21,877 bases of DNA. It comes from Candidatus Zhuqueibacterota bacterium RBG_16_48_16 (GTDB lineage: Bacteria; Zhuqueibacterota; Zhuqueibacteria; Residuimicrobiales; Sediminimicrobiaceae). A model generated the notes under the pieces. It did no database searches. It saw only the letters and a list, made by a program, of their open reading frames with translations, and was not told the DNA's origin. The translations under genes were made by a program, and so were the position numbers. Below are positions 7,124-15,105 of the stretch, in pieces. Positions within the stretch are counted from its first letter, which is position 1, and every line of letters begins with the position of its first letter. The DNA lies in NCBI GenBank assembly GCA_001771235.1, contig METF01000305.1:1-21877 (forward strand). The letters run 5' to 3'.

Positions 7124-8176
7124 TTATGCTTCACCAGAATTTTCGGAATTATGCGAACCACAGACAAGCTCCGGTGACTCCAACAATCCAACTTTTTCAG
7201 ATATCTCTTTATTCACATTTTCGATAACCATCTTATGGGCAGCAAGAATGGCATTTTTGATGGCCTTTGGCGTCGAGCGGCCATGAGCGATGATACAAAC
7301 CCCCTGCACGCCGATCAATGGAGCGCCCCCGTATTCCTGGTAATCGAATACCTTCCGAATACCATCAAAGGTCGGCTTCATGAGAACGGCGCCTATTTGC
7401 GAGAAGAGATACTTTCTCACCAGCCGCCGCAGATTGGACTTGAACAAGCCATGCAGGCTTTCAGCAAACTTGAGAACGATGTTCCCTACAAATCCGTCGC
7501 AAACCACCACGTCCGTAGCGCCCCCTAATATATCGCCGCCTTCGACGTTGCCGGCAAAATTAAGCGGGCTTGCGGAAAACAGATCGTGGGCTTTATGGGT
7601 AACTTCGTTTCCTTTGGATTTCTCATTCCCGATACTCAAAAGTCCGATGGTTGGTTTTTCGACACCGAAAAGGTGTGAAAAAACCACGCTGCCCATCATG
7701 CCAAACTCTAACAAATCTTGTGGTCGACAGTCGACGTTGGCGCCGGCATCGAGCAACAGCGTGCGACCGTTTTCCGTAGGTAAGATCGAGCCAATCGCCG
7801 GGCGTCGGATGTTCTGCACTCTCTTTAAGCCGAAGATCGCTGTTGCCATAACGGCGCCTGTGTTACCCGCGCTGACAACAGCGTTCACTTTGCCTTGCTT
7901 GTGCAAATCGATGGCTACGGCAATTGAAGAATTTTTCTTTTTTAACGCCATCGAGGGCAGCTCGTTCATATCAACTGCCTGGTCGGCATGCACGATTGAC
8001 ATCGGTAAATCGTCCGTGCGAAAATGCCTGCTAACCTCTCTATGAATTGCCTCTTCATTTCCCACCAGCACGACTTTATATCGCCCTTTTGAAATCCGGG
8101 CTGCTTCTATTCCTCCATGGACAACATCATGCGGAGCATTATCGCCCCCCATGGCATCTAATGCTATTTCTATCAC
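7124..8176 (-). CDS. plsX: Phosphate acyltransferase PlsX
   Basis: Converts acyl-ACP to acyl-phosphate, the acyl donor for PlsY in phosphatidic-acid synthesis. It is a peripheral membrane enzyme. The 350-residue protein starts with the hallmark IALDAMGGDNAP and contains the conserved blocks SAGNTGAVMA and LLDAGANVDCRP, with VVCDGFVGNIVLKFAE in the second half. The start is GTG with CGGAG upstream. It sits in the standard rpmF-plsX-fabH order, 94 bp behind rpmF. Confidence 0.97.
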   Translation of the reverse strand: MIEIALDAMGGDNAPHDVVHGGIEAARISKGRYKVVLVGNEEAIHREVSRHFRTDDLPMSIVHADQAVDMNELPSMALKKKNSSIAVAIDLHKQGKVNAVVSAGNTGAVMATAIFGLKRVQNIRRPAIGSILPTENGRTLLLDAGANVDCRPQDLLEFGMMGSVVFSHLFGVEKPTIGLLSIGNEKSKGNEVTHKAHDLFSASPLNFAGNVEGGDILGGATDVVVCDGFVGNIVLKFAESLHGLFKSNLRRLVRKYLFSQIGAVLMKPTFDGIRKVFDYQEYGGAPLIGVQGVCIIAHGRSTPKAIKNAILAAHKMVIENVNKEISEKVGLLESPELVCGSHNSENSGEA

Positions 8177-8270
8177 ATTTACTCCGGAATAGAGGACAAA
8201 GGAATTCGTTCGTCAGCGCAATGAAGGCATTGGCGCCCATGAACATCCAGTAAGGTGGGATGATATGGCA

Positions 8271-8453
8271 TCAGGATTCTCGAGGCAAAAAGATTGAACG
8301 TCCTTTATAGAAGCCGCAGCTTGGGCAGGCTCTGTGAGGCAGTTTTGGTTGGCCGCAGTTGGTGCATACGGCTACGGTCGGGGCGGATGTTTTATAATTG
8401 GCTCTGCGCTTGTCTCTTCTCGATCTCGAATGTCTGCGTTTTGGTAATGGCAT
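8271..8453 (-). CDS. rpmF: 50S ribosomal protein L32
   Basis: Small basic ribosomal protein of 60 residues. The N-terminus MPLPKRRHSRSRRDKRRANY is typical of bacterial L32. A zinc-ribbon is complete, with C30, C33, C43 and C46 in a C-x2-C...C-x2-C pattern. GAGGA precedes the ATG by a good distance. It follows yceD by 24 bp, the arrangement found across most bacteria. Because the zinc-binding form is present, a zinc-independent paralogue might exist elsewhere in the genome; nothing in this window shows that. Confidence 0.97.
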   Translation of the reverse strand: MPLPKRRHSRSRRDKRRANYKTSAPTVAVCTNCGQPKLPHRACPSCGFYKGRSIFLPRES

Positions 8454-8477
8454 TTTTTCCTCAAAAATTAAACCTTG

Positions 8478-8978
8478 TTACTTTATTAGATTTCGTAAAG
8501 CTTCCCAGCGGGGATCCATAGAATCCGTATGGCAGTTACAGCTTTCCACGTTCAAGTTTGCGCCGCACCTGTCACAAAGTCCCTTGCATTCACGCCGGCA
8601 CACTTTCTTTTGCGGAACGGCGACCAGCAGTGTTTGTCGAATGGGCTCGGAAACATCGATTATCGTTGTCGATTCACTGATGACGTAAACATCGTCTTCT
8701 TCTTTGTTTGCCATGTCGCCATCATAAGTATAAATCAGCCTGGCCGACTCTGTCATGTGCTGGTTAAAAAGCTCGCCACACCGGTCACATAGAAAATCAA
8801 CTTTTGTGCGTATTTCCGAATCAACAAAAATATTGCGTCCAATCTTTTCAACACTGAACGCAATGTGCAAGGGATAATGAAATTCTTCCGTTTTATCCAG
8901 ATCTAATTCGGCCGGTTGGGCTATGCTATCGCTCTTTTTCAGCCCTTCGCCCACATTAGCGATATTCAAATTTAACAC
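8478..8978 (-). CDS. yceD: YceD/DUF177 family protein
   Basis: A 166-residue protein of the DUF177 (YceD) family, linked to 23S rRNA accumulation and almost always encoded just before rpmF. Its exact mechanism is not settled. The sequence shows a C-x2-C pair in LCDRCGELF and a C-terminal cysteine cluster (CRRECKGLCDRCGANL...CNC), typical of the metal-binding-looking versions. The frame is open to 9014, but the GTG at 8978 has a GGAGG ribosome-binding site, and the longer start would fall inside the promoter at 9005-9033. It is the first gene of the long lipid-synthesis operon. Confidence 0.92.
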   Translation of the reverse strand: MLNLNIANVGEGLKKSDSIAQPAELDLDKTEEFHYPLHIAFSVEKIGRNIFVDSEIRTKVDFLCDRCGELFNQHMTESARLIYTYDGDMANKEEDDVYVISESTTIIDVSEPIRQTLLVAVPQKKVCRRECKGLCDRCGANLNVESCNCHTDSMDPRWEALRNLIK

Positions 8979-9004
8979 GAAGATCGACCTCCAAAACGGT
9001 GCGA

Positions 9005-9033
9005 AAATTAGCAATAAATGGACTAATTGTCAA
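9005..9033 (-). promoter_or_regulatory. Sigma70-like promoter of the yceD-rpmF-plsX-fab operon
   Basis: Minus-strand consensus TTGACA (9028-9033) and TAATTT (9005-9010) are spaced by exactly 17 bp. The predicted start of transcription, near 8998, lies about 20 nt before the yceD ribosome-binding site and GTG. It fixes the operon's 5' end and supports the short yceD start. Confidence 0.7.
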
Positions 9034-9150
9034 GTCAAAAATTGGCGCTTTGGAACCTCCGCATTCACGAGTGGGTTCTGAATCCTGACACGCAAAGAGA
9101 TTCCTGCATGCCACGCTATTGCTGATTCAAAAAAAGTCGAAAAAATCAGT

Positions 9151-9187
9151 CCCCTCTCCACTCGTGGGGAGAGGGCCAGGGTGAGGG
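9151..9187. repeat. Dispersed 'ccctctcc...ggagaggg' repeat
   Basis: CCCTCTCC (9152-9159) pairs with GGAGAGGG (9168-9175). The following tail CCAGGGTGAGGGG is the recognisable extension of a repeat family seen in intergenic DNA of many unrelated bacteria. It sits in the 298-bp gap between def and yceD. The rest of that gap shows only the yceD promoter and an A-rich 6-bp hairpin near 9122-9149. Confidence 0.6.
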
Positions 9188-9276
9188 GTATCCATTTCTC
9201 CTCGGCAAAAAATAGAATAGAATCCTGCTGCTGGCTCTGCTTTTGTTGGATGGACTAGGGATGTATATTGAGATCG

Positions 9277-9861
9277 TTATTCTTTTTGAGAAACATCAAA
9301 GGCCAGTTTTTCTAGCTGTCCATTGTAATTCTTCTTAAAGACCTCGATGACCTCGTCAACGTTTGTAGTGTCGCGAGCAACTTCCTCTTCCCCTTCGACT
9401 TTTCTTAGCCAAACCAGAGAATCGTCGTCCATTTTATCGACATAAAGCACGCCGTTGAGATGGTCCACCTCGTGTTGAATAACCCTGGCGAGCAACCCTT
9501 TTGCCGTTATTTTCAAAGGCTTGCCTTCCCGATCCAGCGCCTTGACAATGACCTTTTCGGGCCGCTGAACCATAGCCTGCAAACCGGGTAAGCTCAGGCA
9601 GCCTTCTGCATCAGTCGCCGATTTCTCACTATACGCCTCGATTTCAGGATTTATCATCACATAGATGTTTTCAAGGTCGCTGGCTATCATGATTCTCTTT
9701 GACACATTCATTTGTGGGGCAGCCAATCCGACACCATCCTCTTCAACCATCGTTTCGATCATGTCATCGATAAACTCCTGGTTGATTTCAGCCGCGTCCA
9801 CCGGCTCGGCAATTTTCCTCAAGGTCGGGTGCCCGTATTTAATCACTTCCAATTTTGCCAT
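9277..9861 (-). CDS. def: Peptide deformylase
   Basis: Metalloenzyme that removes the formyl group from nascent N-terminal methionine. All three family motifs are intact: GVGLAAPQ (43-50), EGCLS with metal ligand C88, and QHEVDHLNG with H130, catalytic E131 and H134. The 194 residues include a C-terminal extension of about 40 residues past the core. AGGA lies upstream of the ATG. It is downstream of the PorV-like gene and separated from it by a repeat-bearing 124-bp gap. fmt, the usual partner, is not in the window. Confidence 0.97.
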   Translation of the reverse strand: MAKLEVIKYGHPTLRKIAEPVDAAEINQEFIDDMIETMVEEDGVGLAAPQMNVSKRIMIASDLENIYVMINPEIEAYSEKSATDAEGCLSLPGLQAMVQRPEKVIVKALDREGKPLKITAKGLLARVIQHEVDHLNGVLYVDKMDDDSLVWLRKVEGEEEVARDTTNVDEVIEVFKKNYNGQLEKLAFDVSQKE

Positions 9862-9918
9862 GAATGGAGTTCCTGGTTATCCTTTGCTGATCGTCCTGGT
9901 CTTTTGTATAATATTCCC

Positions 9919-9971
9919 TCGTGCGTCAAAGCGCACGTGAAAGGTCAAACGCGAAAAATGAAACATGAAAA
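9919..9971. repeat. Heptad-phased GTGAAAM repeat, copy 1
   Basis: Five consecutive 7-bp units run from 9937 to 9971: GTGAAAG, GTCAAAC, GCGAAAA, ATGAAAC and ATGAAAA. The unit matches the larger array at 19370-19451. A short hairpin, CGTGCG with CGCACG around 9920-9937, adjoins it. It lies between the PorV-like gene and def. No product is expected. Confidence 0.55.
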
Positions 9972-9985
9972 CTGTTTTCAATATT

Positions 9986-11242
9986 TCAAATGATAATTTC
10001 AAGACCAAAGTTGATCCTGAATTTACTGTGCTTGACATCAAAAGGACTGAGCGGGACGCCAAAATCACTTCTGTATTGCAGAACCTGGTAATTGACTGAG
10101 AGGCCAAATTGCGCTTTCCTGGTATTCAAACCAAGTCCGCCGGTGATAAAATGTGACGACACCTGCTCGCCTTTTTCATCGTCTTCCGCTGCAGCGTAAT
10201 CAAAAATTTGTTCCGGTTCGGTGTAAAAGCCAATCCGCCAGGGCAGCAGGTAATTTTTGCCCACAAGCGTGTATTCCGCGCCGATGTGAAATGAATGGGC
10301 ATTCTCATACACCCGGTCGTTCTCATGATCGCCCATGTTGAGAATCACCTTACGCCAGGGACGCTGGTTAAAATCAAAGGCAAGAATCAAATTGCGAGCA
10401 GGCTGCAAGGCGAGACCATAGGAAAAAGAGATCGGCCGTTTCAGGTATATGTCGGCATTCAGCTCTCTTTTATTATTATCGGAATCCGTGTAGCTTACAT
10501 CGGTAAAGTTGATTTTGTGCGGAAACGTCATTTTACTGCCCAGGCACAAAATATTCGAGGCTCGCCAGAACACGCCAAAGTCAATACTAAACCCGGAATA
10601 TTTATTTTCCCAGCTCGTCCAATTTTCAATTTTATTGTTGCTAACATTCGTACTCGCCTGCCTTCTAAAGTCCTTTTTGCCGGAGATAAAGTTCAGGGAT
10701 GTTCCCAGGGAAAGGTCTTTGATCACCTCTACGCCCAGGCCTGCCGAAAGCGTAAATAATCCGCCCCTGGATTTAAACGTCGAGTCCACAGAAGAATTTG
10801 TGCCGTTATCGACTGTGGAAATGGTATACTCATCGTTTAGATCGGCGAGGTTCCTTACGGCCACCGAGCTGACGACGTTGGTCTTTTCGAGTGGAAGAGG
10901 GATGATGAAACCGATATAGTCCAGGCTGAACGATTCTGCCCGGCTGGCGCGATAGGTTTTATTGTTTGCACTTTGTTGCGGAGGCGTAATTTCAAGATCA
11001 CCGAAAACCAGCGAGCTGGAGATAAACGACCTGGTCTCTTTGATCTCGGGCAAGCCGGCCGGATTCCACGAAAGAGCAGTGGCATCGTTTGCAATGGCGG
11101 TATAGGCGCCACCCATTGCCGACGCCCGCGGGCCGTTCTGTGAATCATAAAGTATTTGCGGATCGATTTGAAAGCTCTGAGCCACGAGAGGCGTGTTGAG
11201 CGCAAGCAAGACTACACAACCCTTCCACCATATTTTTGCCAT
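9986..11242 (-). CDS. PorV/UPF0164-family outer-membrane barrel protein
   Basis: Predicted outer-membrane beta-barrel, 418 residues. A signal peptide is visible (MAKIWWKG then a hydrophobic CVVLLALNTPLVA, with cleavage probably near AQS). The mature start has the family block RASAMGGAYTAIANDATALSWNPAGLPE, the NPAGL motif shared by PorV/PorQ and FadL-like proteins. The rest alternates short hydrophobic and polar strands and ends in a strand rich in hydrophobics (FRINFGLEIII). In Bacteroidota some members serve type IX secretion, but no other secretion gene is nearby, so I do not assign that role. Hydrophobic-substrate transport is an alternative. It starts 43 bp behind the aminotransferase gene, with a modest AAAGG ribosome-binding site. 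Confidence 0.8.
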   Translation of the reverse strand: MAKIWWKGCVVLLALNTPLVAQSFQIDPQILYDSQNGPRASAMGGAYTAIANDATALSWNPAGLPEIKETRSFISSSLVFGDLEITPPQQSANNKTYRASRAESFSLDYIGFIIPLPLEKTNVVSSVAVRNLADLNDEYTISTVDNGTNSSVDSTFKSRGGLFTLSAGLGVEVIKDLSLGTSLNFISGKKDFRRQASTNVSNNKIENWTSWENKYSGFSIDFGVFWRASNILCLGSKMTFPHKINFTDVSYTDSDNNKRELNADIYLKRPISFSYGLALQPARNLILAFDFNQRPWRKVILNMGDHENDRVYENAHSFHIGAEYTLVGKNYLLPWRIGFYTEPEQIFDYAAAEDDEKGEQVSSHFITGGLGLNTRKAQFGLSVNYQVLQYRSDFGVPLSPFDVKHSKFRINFGLEIII

Positions 11243-11285
11243 TGTACTTTACCTTTCTCTGAATACAATGTTCGATCATGCATTT

Positions 11286-12407
11286 TCACATTGGCAATGC
11301 GGCAATGAGACGATCGATGTCATCCTCATTATTATAGAAATGAGGCGATACCCTGATTCTGCCATTTCTTTTTGAAACGATCACGCTGCTTTTTTTCAGA
11401 GCTTCATAAACCAGTTCACATTCAAGCCGCGGATGCTCAAAAGTTGTTATCCCTGACCTGCTCGCTTTATTTAAATTTGAGCAGACGATGTAGTTTTTTT
11501 CAATCAATCTATCGACAAGGTATTGCGACAGGCCCAAGACCCGGCTTTCGATTTCCTCGATGCCAATGTTTAAAATCATTTCCAGTGCCGCACCCAGGCC
11601 GGCAATTCCCGCCAAATTATAGGAACCACCTTCGAATCGTTTTGCCGATTTATACTCCACCTGTTCGTGATTGTGAAATTGCCACGGCTCGACCACACTG
11701 AGCCAGCCGGAGAAAATGTTGTACAAGTCTTCGATGTGTTTTTGTTTTATATACAAGAATCCCTGGCCCAAAGGCCCCATAAGCCACTTGTGTCCCGATG
11801 TGGCCATAAAGTCGACATTATTTTTCTCCACATCCACTTTTAGCGCACCGAGCGCTTGTACAGCGTCCAGGAACAGCAGGACGTTTTTAGATGAACAGAA
11901 GGCGCTGATTTTCTCCAAATCATATCTGAAACCATCATCATATTCGACCAGGCTGAGAGCCAACAATTTTGTTCGCCGGTCCACGCACCGCTGCAGCTCC
12001 GCAAGATAATTTTCATTCCGTGATAGAACCGGCTTTCGTACCTGGACGCCTTTTTTTATCAAATTTTGCCAGGGATAAATATTCGCCGGGAACTGGTTAT
12101 CGGGTACGACGATGTTGTCGTTTTCCTGCCATGGCAGGCCGTTTGCCACCAGAGCCGCACCTTGAGAAACATTGGCCGTAAATGCTATCTCGTCGACACT
12201 GGCACCGATGAATCTGGCCACCAGACCTCTCAAATGGTCGACGTATTGAATCCACTGGTGTTCTTTTGCGTCGCCGTAACGTGCATCGTTCAGGTATTCA
12301 TTTATTTTCGCAATAACGGAATTCGACTCCGGTGCGTTGGCAGCGTGATTCAAAAACACATGCGTCTGCGTTATGGTAAATTCTTTTCTGTATCTGTCAA
12401 GATCCAT
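11286..12407 (-). CDS. Class-V aminotransferase-fold PLP enzyme (cysteine-desulfurase-like)
   Basis: Fold-type I PLP protein of the NifS/CsdB/isopenicillin-N-epimerase superfamily. Numbering from the ATG at 12407 (373 residues), D181 and Q184 in FLDAVQALGAL and H206-K207 in ATSGHKWLMGP are the cofactor-contacting residues, with K207 the Schiff-base lysine. I do not see the RxGHHCA-type active-site cysteine loop of SufS-type desulfurases near the C-terminus. A desulfurase role is therefore doubtful, and the substrate is unknown. A GTG at 12434 would add nine residues, but it abuts a terminator-like hairpin and has no ribosome-binding site. The ATG has only a weak GAAG element. Transcription with the PorV-like gene is likely. 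Confidence 0.85.
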   Translation of the reverse strand: MDLDRYRKEFTITQTHVFLNHAANAPESNSVIAKINEYLNDARYGDAKEHQWIQYVDHLRGLVARFIGASVDEIAFTANVSQGAALVANGLPWQENDNIVVPDNQFPANIYPWQNLIKKGVQVRKPVLSRNENYLAELQRCVDRRTKLLALSLVEYDDGFRYDLEKISAFCSSKNVLLFLDAVQALGALKVDVEKNNVDFMATSGHKWLMGPLGQGFLYIKQKHIEDLYNIFSGWLSVVEPWQFHNHEQVEYKSAKRFEGGSYNLAGIAGLGAALEMILNIGIEEIESRVLGLSQYLVDRLIEKNYIVCSNLNKASRSGITTFEHPRLECELVYEALKKSSVIVSKRNGRIRVSPHFYNNEDDIDRLIAALPM

Positions 12408-12436
12408 ATACTGCCATTCTTCTGTCTTTGGCACAC

Positions 12437-12469
12437 AAAAGGCGAGGTATCAGCCGTCCCTCGCCTTTT
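12437..12469 (-). terminator. Terminator-like hairpin abutting the aminotransferase start
   Basis: Perfect 11-bp arms AAAAGGCGAGG (12437-12447) and CCTCGCCTTTT (12459-12469) enclose an 11-nt loop. The AAAA/TTTT ends make it terminator-like in both directions. On the minus strand it lies about 200 bp after the slipin stop codon and within 30 bp of the next gene's start. It may end the NfeD-slipin unit or act as a leader attenuator. Confidence 0.65.
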
Positions 12470-12504
12470 ACATTTACTGAACTCGTTCAGTTCTATTTAG
12501 TACA

Positions 12505-12647
12505 TGAACGACAACTCTTTTTATGCGATGTCATTGCGCGGAGTGAGTAACGAACGACGACGCAATCCCCTTACTTTCCAGGAGATTGCTTCGGCAAAAA
12601 GCACCTCGCAATGATAGCAAAATTTCAAATCAAGGAGTTTTCGTCCA
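12505..12647. repeat. Nested-palindrome repeat, copy A (downstream of slipin)
   Basis: The outer arms are TGAACGACAACTC (12505-12517) and GAGTTTTCGTCCA (12635-12647). The inner arms are GTCATTGCGCGG (12530-12541) and CCTCGCAATGAT (12604-12615). The core shares GAGTGAG.AACGAACGACGA.GCAATCC and the later TTC.GCAAAAAGC.CCTCGCAATGA block with copy B, in the same orientation. The inner palindrome belongs to the widespread 'gtcattgcgag' family. Non-coding. Confidence 0.75.
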
Positions 12648-12671
12648 GAAACTATTTAAGCATTTAACGAG

Positions 12672-13427
12672 TTATTTTTCCTTTGAAATCACATCCAGAA
12701 AAGGTTTTAACAGATCAATAGGAATTGGGAATATCACCGTCGAATTATTTTCCGCCGCAATCTCGTTCAATGTTTGCAGATATCGAAGCTGCAGCGACAG
12801 CGGATGTTTGCTCATAATTTCAGCCGCATTTGCCAGTACTTGTGATGCCTGGAATTCACCGTTGGCATGAATGACTTTTGCTCTTCGCTCGCGCTCGGCT
12901 TCAGCTTGCCTGGCCATAGCCCTTTGCATTTCCACCGGCAGATCAATGTGTTTCACTTCGACAAGGCTTACCTTGATTCCCCACGGATCGGTATGGGCAT
13001 CGATGATGGTTTGAAGCTCCCTGTTTATCTTGTCGCGGGCCGCTAATAATTCATCCAGCTCCGCCTGCCCCAAAATGCTCCGCAAAGTCGTTTGTGATAA
13101 TTGAGAAGTGGCATAAAGAAAGTCTTCGACCTCAACAATGGCTTTGCCGGGATCAAGGACACGAAAGTATAAAACGGCGTTTACTTTGATGGAAACATTA
13201 TCCTTGGTAATCACATCCTGAGGCGGAACATCCATTACGATGGTTCGCAGACTCACCTTCACTACGCGATCGATAATGGGGATGATCAGAAAGATGCCCG
13301 GTCCTTTGAAACCCACTAATCTCCCCAAGCGAAAAATGACACCCCTTTCATATTCTCGCATGATTTTGATCGCACTGATCAAAAGCAGCACTAACAGTAC
13401 AACAACAACACCAAGAGGTTGGATCAT
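12672..13427 (-). CDS. Slipin / stomatin-like SPFH-domain membrane protein
   Basis: Inner-membrane scaffold protein of the slipin group, 251 residues. One N-terminal membrane segment (about 4-20) is followed by the motif MREYERGVIFRLGR. The SPFH/band-7 domain carries the conserved PPQDVITKDNVSIKVNAVLYFRV block and the stretch TLRSILGQAELDELLAARDKIN. A charged alpha-helical, coiled-coil-prone region (AMARQAEAERERRAKVIHA) and a hydrophobic C-terminus near FPIPIDLLKPF complete it. AGGAGG precedes the ATG. The upstream neighbour is the NfeD-type protease, the known partner of slipins; stomatin C-termini are substrates of such proteases in archaea. Confidence 0.93.
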   Translation of the reverse strand: MIQPLGVVVVLLVLLLISAIKIMREYERGVIFRLGRLVGFKGPGIFLIIPIIDRVVKVSLRTIVMDVPPQDVITKDNVSIKVNAVLYFRVLDPGKAIVEVEDFLYATSQLSQTTLRSILGQAELDELLAARDKINRELQTIIDAHTDPWGIKVSLVEVKHIDLPVEMQRAMARQAEAERERRAKVIHANGEFQASQVLANAAEIMSKHPLSLQLRYLQTLNEIAAENNSTVIFPIPIDLLKPFLDVISKEK

Positions 13428-13474
13428 GACAGGCCTCCTATCAGGCTAAAGATGAACGTTTGGTATTTCGTGCT

Positions 13475-13613
13475 TGAACGAAAACTCCTCAGCGGTGTCA
13501 TTGCGAGGAGTGAGGAACGAACGACGAAGCAATCCACTTACTTACCAAGCGTGGCTTCAGCAAAAAGCGCCTCGCAATGACAGCAAATTTTCAAGTTGAA
13601 TAGTTATCGTTCA
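13475..13613. repeat. Nested-palindrome repeat, copy B (between NfeD protease and slipin)
   Basis: The outer arms are TGAACGAAAACTC (13475-13487) and AGTTATCGTTCA (13602-13613). The inner arms GTCATTGCGAGG (13497-13508) and CCTCGCAATGAC (13570-13581) form a perfect 12-bp inverted repeat. It shares its layout and most of its sequence with copy A at 12505-12647 in direct orientation, including the flanks outside the inner palindrome. It fills most of the 197-bp gap inside the NfeD-slipin pair. Confidence 0.75.
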
Positions 13614-13624
13614 GACTCCATTTA

Positions 13625-14923
13625 TCAATCAAGTTTTGTTACTTCAAGCTCAAGACCTTCAACTGAGACGACTTTGATTTTTTGACCTTTCTTGATTTTC
13701 TCGGAGCTGAAACCCTTCCAAATTTCGCCATGCAATTTGATTTCACCTTCCGGGTTAATGTCGCTTATGGCAATTCCCTTCTCGCCGATCAGGCCTTCTC
13801 TCCCTGTTGTCGGCTTGGTCATTCTTGTTTTTAAGGCCATCCCCAGGGCAAAGACGAAAAAGAGGCCCGTGACCAGCGCAACGGCCAATGCCACTTTCCA
13901 GTCCACACTGACATTAAAGCCGGGAGCTTTGTCATACAGCATCAATGAGCCTAAAAACATGGAAATGATACCGCCAATAGTCAGAATGCCATAGCTGGTC
14001 ACTTTAACCTCCAGAACAAATAGCAAAATGGCGAACAGGATCAACAAAATACCCGCAGAGCTTACTGGCAGCGTCTGCAGCGCGAAAAACGCCAATATGA
14101 GAAAAATGCCGCCAATAACACCCGGCAGAATTGCGCCGGGATTCGACAGCTCGAAAAAGATGCCATAAATGCCTAACATGAGCAGGATATAGGCTATGGT
14201 GGGATTGGATATTTTGTAGAGAATTCGGTGGTGCCATTGCATCTGGCGAAAGACCACCTGGGCATTTTCCGTATTCAGCTCCCGTGTGCCCGATTCCACC
14301 TCAACTGTTTTGCCGTTAATGGCTTGGAGTAAGCTGTCCTCGGAAGGGCAAATCAGGTCGATGATATTGCTTTTCAACGCCTCACTTTCGTTGATCGAAA
14401 CACTGTGTCTGACGGCCTGTTCGGCCCAATCGGCATTGCGGCCTCTTTTTTCCGCAATTCCACGGGCCCAGGTTGCCGCATAATTGGTCACCTTTTCGCC
14501 CATGACTTGTGAGGTATCCTGCTGTCCGCCAATCCCAACCGGGTGTGCTGCGCCGATATTCGTTCCCTCGGCCATCACGGCGATGTGGCACGCTAACGTG
14601 ATGAATACACCGGCGGACACGGCGCCCGAACCGCTCGGTGCGATATACATGACCACCGGGACGTTGGCGCTGAGCAACGTTTTAACGATGGACTTTGTGG
14701 ATTCCAGCAGACCCCCGGGCGTGTCCATTTGAATGAGCAGGCATTCATAACCTTCCCGCTCTGCGGTTTCGACGTTTTGGATGATCCAGTTGGCAGAAAC
14801 AGGATTGATATCGCCGTCTATGACAATCTTGAGTACTTTGCCGGTTTCGCTATAACCGGAATCTGCATGACACAGGGCGATGGCAAGAAATAAGAGTGCT
14901 ATTTTATGGGCGTATCTATTCAT
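13625..14923 (-). CDS. NfeD-family membrane serine protease (STOPP)
   Basis: Membrane-bound ClpP-class protease of the stomatin-operon-partner type, 432 residues. A signal peptide or first membrane helix covers about residues 7-20. The protease domain contains IQMDTPGG and the nucleophile motif with S103 in SGSGAVSAGVF; K144 in MGEKVTNYAA is positioned like the lysine base of the Pyrococcus PH1510 protease. About five membrane helices follow, then a C-terminal soluble NfeD OB-fold domain (from REGLIGEKGIA to the end). The frame is open to a TTG at 15001, but the ATG at 14923 has an AAGAGA element and starts directly at the signal peptide. It is the full-length (1b-like) form and is paired with the slipin downstream. 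Confidence 0.93.
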   Translation of the reverse strand: MNRYAHKIALLFLAIALCHADSGYSETGKVLKIVIDGDINPVSANWIIQNVETAEREGYECLLIQMDTPGGLLESTKSIVKTLLSANVPVVMYIAPSGSGAVSAGVFITLACHIAVMAEGTNIGAAHPVGIGGQQDTSQVMGEKVTNYAATWARGIAEKRGRNADWAEQAVRHSVSINESEALKSNIIDLICPSEDSLLQAINGKTVEVESGTRELNTENAQVVFRQMQWHHRILYKISNPTIAYILLMLGIYGIFFELSNPGAILPGVIGGIFLILAFFALQTLPVSSAGILLILFAILLFVLEVKVTSYGILTIGGIISMFLGSLMLYDKAPGFNVSVDWKVALAVALVTGLFFVFALGMALKTRMTKPTTGREGLIGEKGIAISDINPEGEIKLHGEIWKGFSSEKIKKGQKIKVVSVEGLELEVTKLD

Positions 14924-14972
14924 ACTTTTTTCTCTTGGGAATGCGTCGGCTGTTTTCCGGCATTTGTGTGCA

Positions 14973-15001
14973 AATGTATTAAACTGAAAAGTGAAAATCA
15001 A
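14973..15001 (-). promoter_or_regulatory. Possible nfeD-slipin promoter
   Basis: Minus-strand TTGATT (14996-15001) and TACATT (14973-14978) are spaced 17 bp apart, about 50 bp upstream of the nfeD start. Each box matches the sigma70 consensus at four of six positions. Confidence 0.35.
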
Positions 15002-15105
15002 TTCTTTTTATCGATGCCTTTCGGCCAGGAATTGATCGAATGGATGACAGCCTGTCAATCTCCCTGCTTATGAAAGTCGGAAGGAAGATATTTGCGAGAA
15101 ATAAC

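Noticed and set aside
10295..10919. Plus-strand open frames of 136-154 codons opposite the PorV-like gene
   Set aside because: They overlap each other and a convincing minus-strand gene; no family resemblance and no ribosome-binding site.
12505..13613. Composite transposon carrying the slipin gene
   Set aside because: No transposase is encoded between or in the repeats, and slipin belongs with its NfeD partner outside the repeats.
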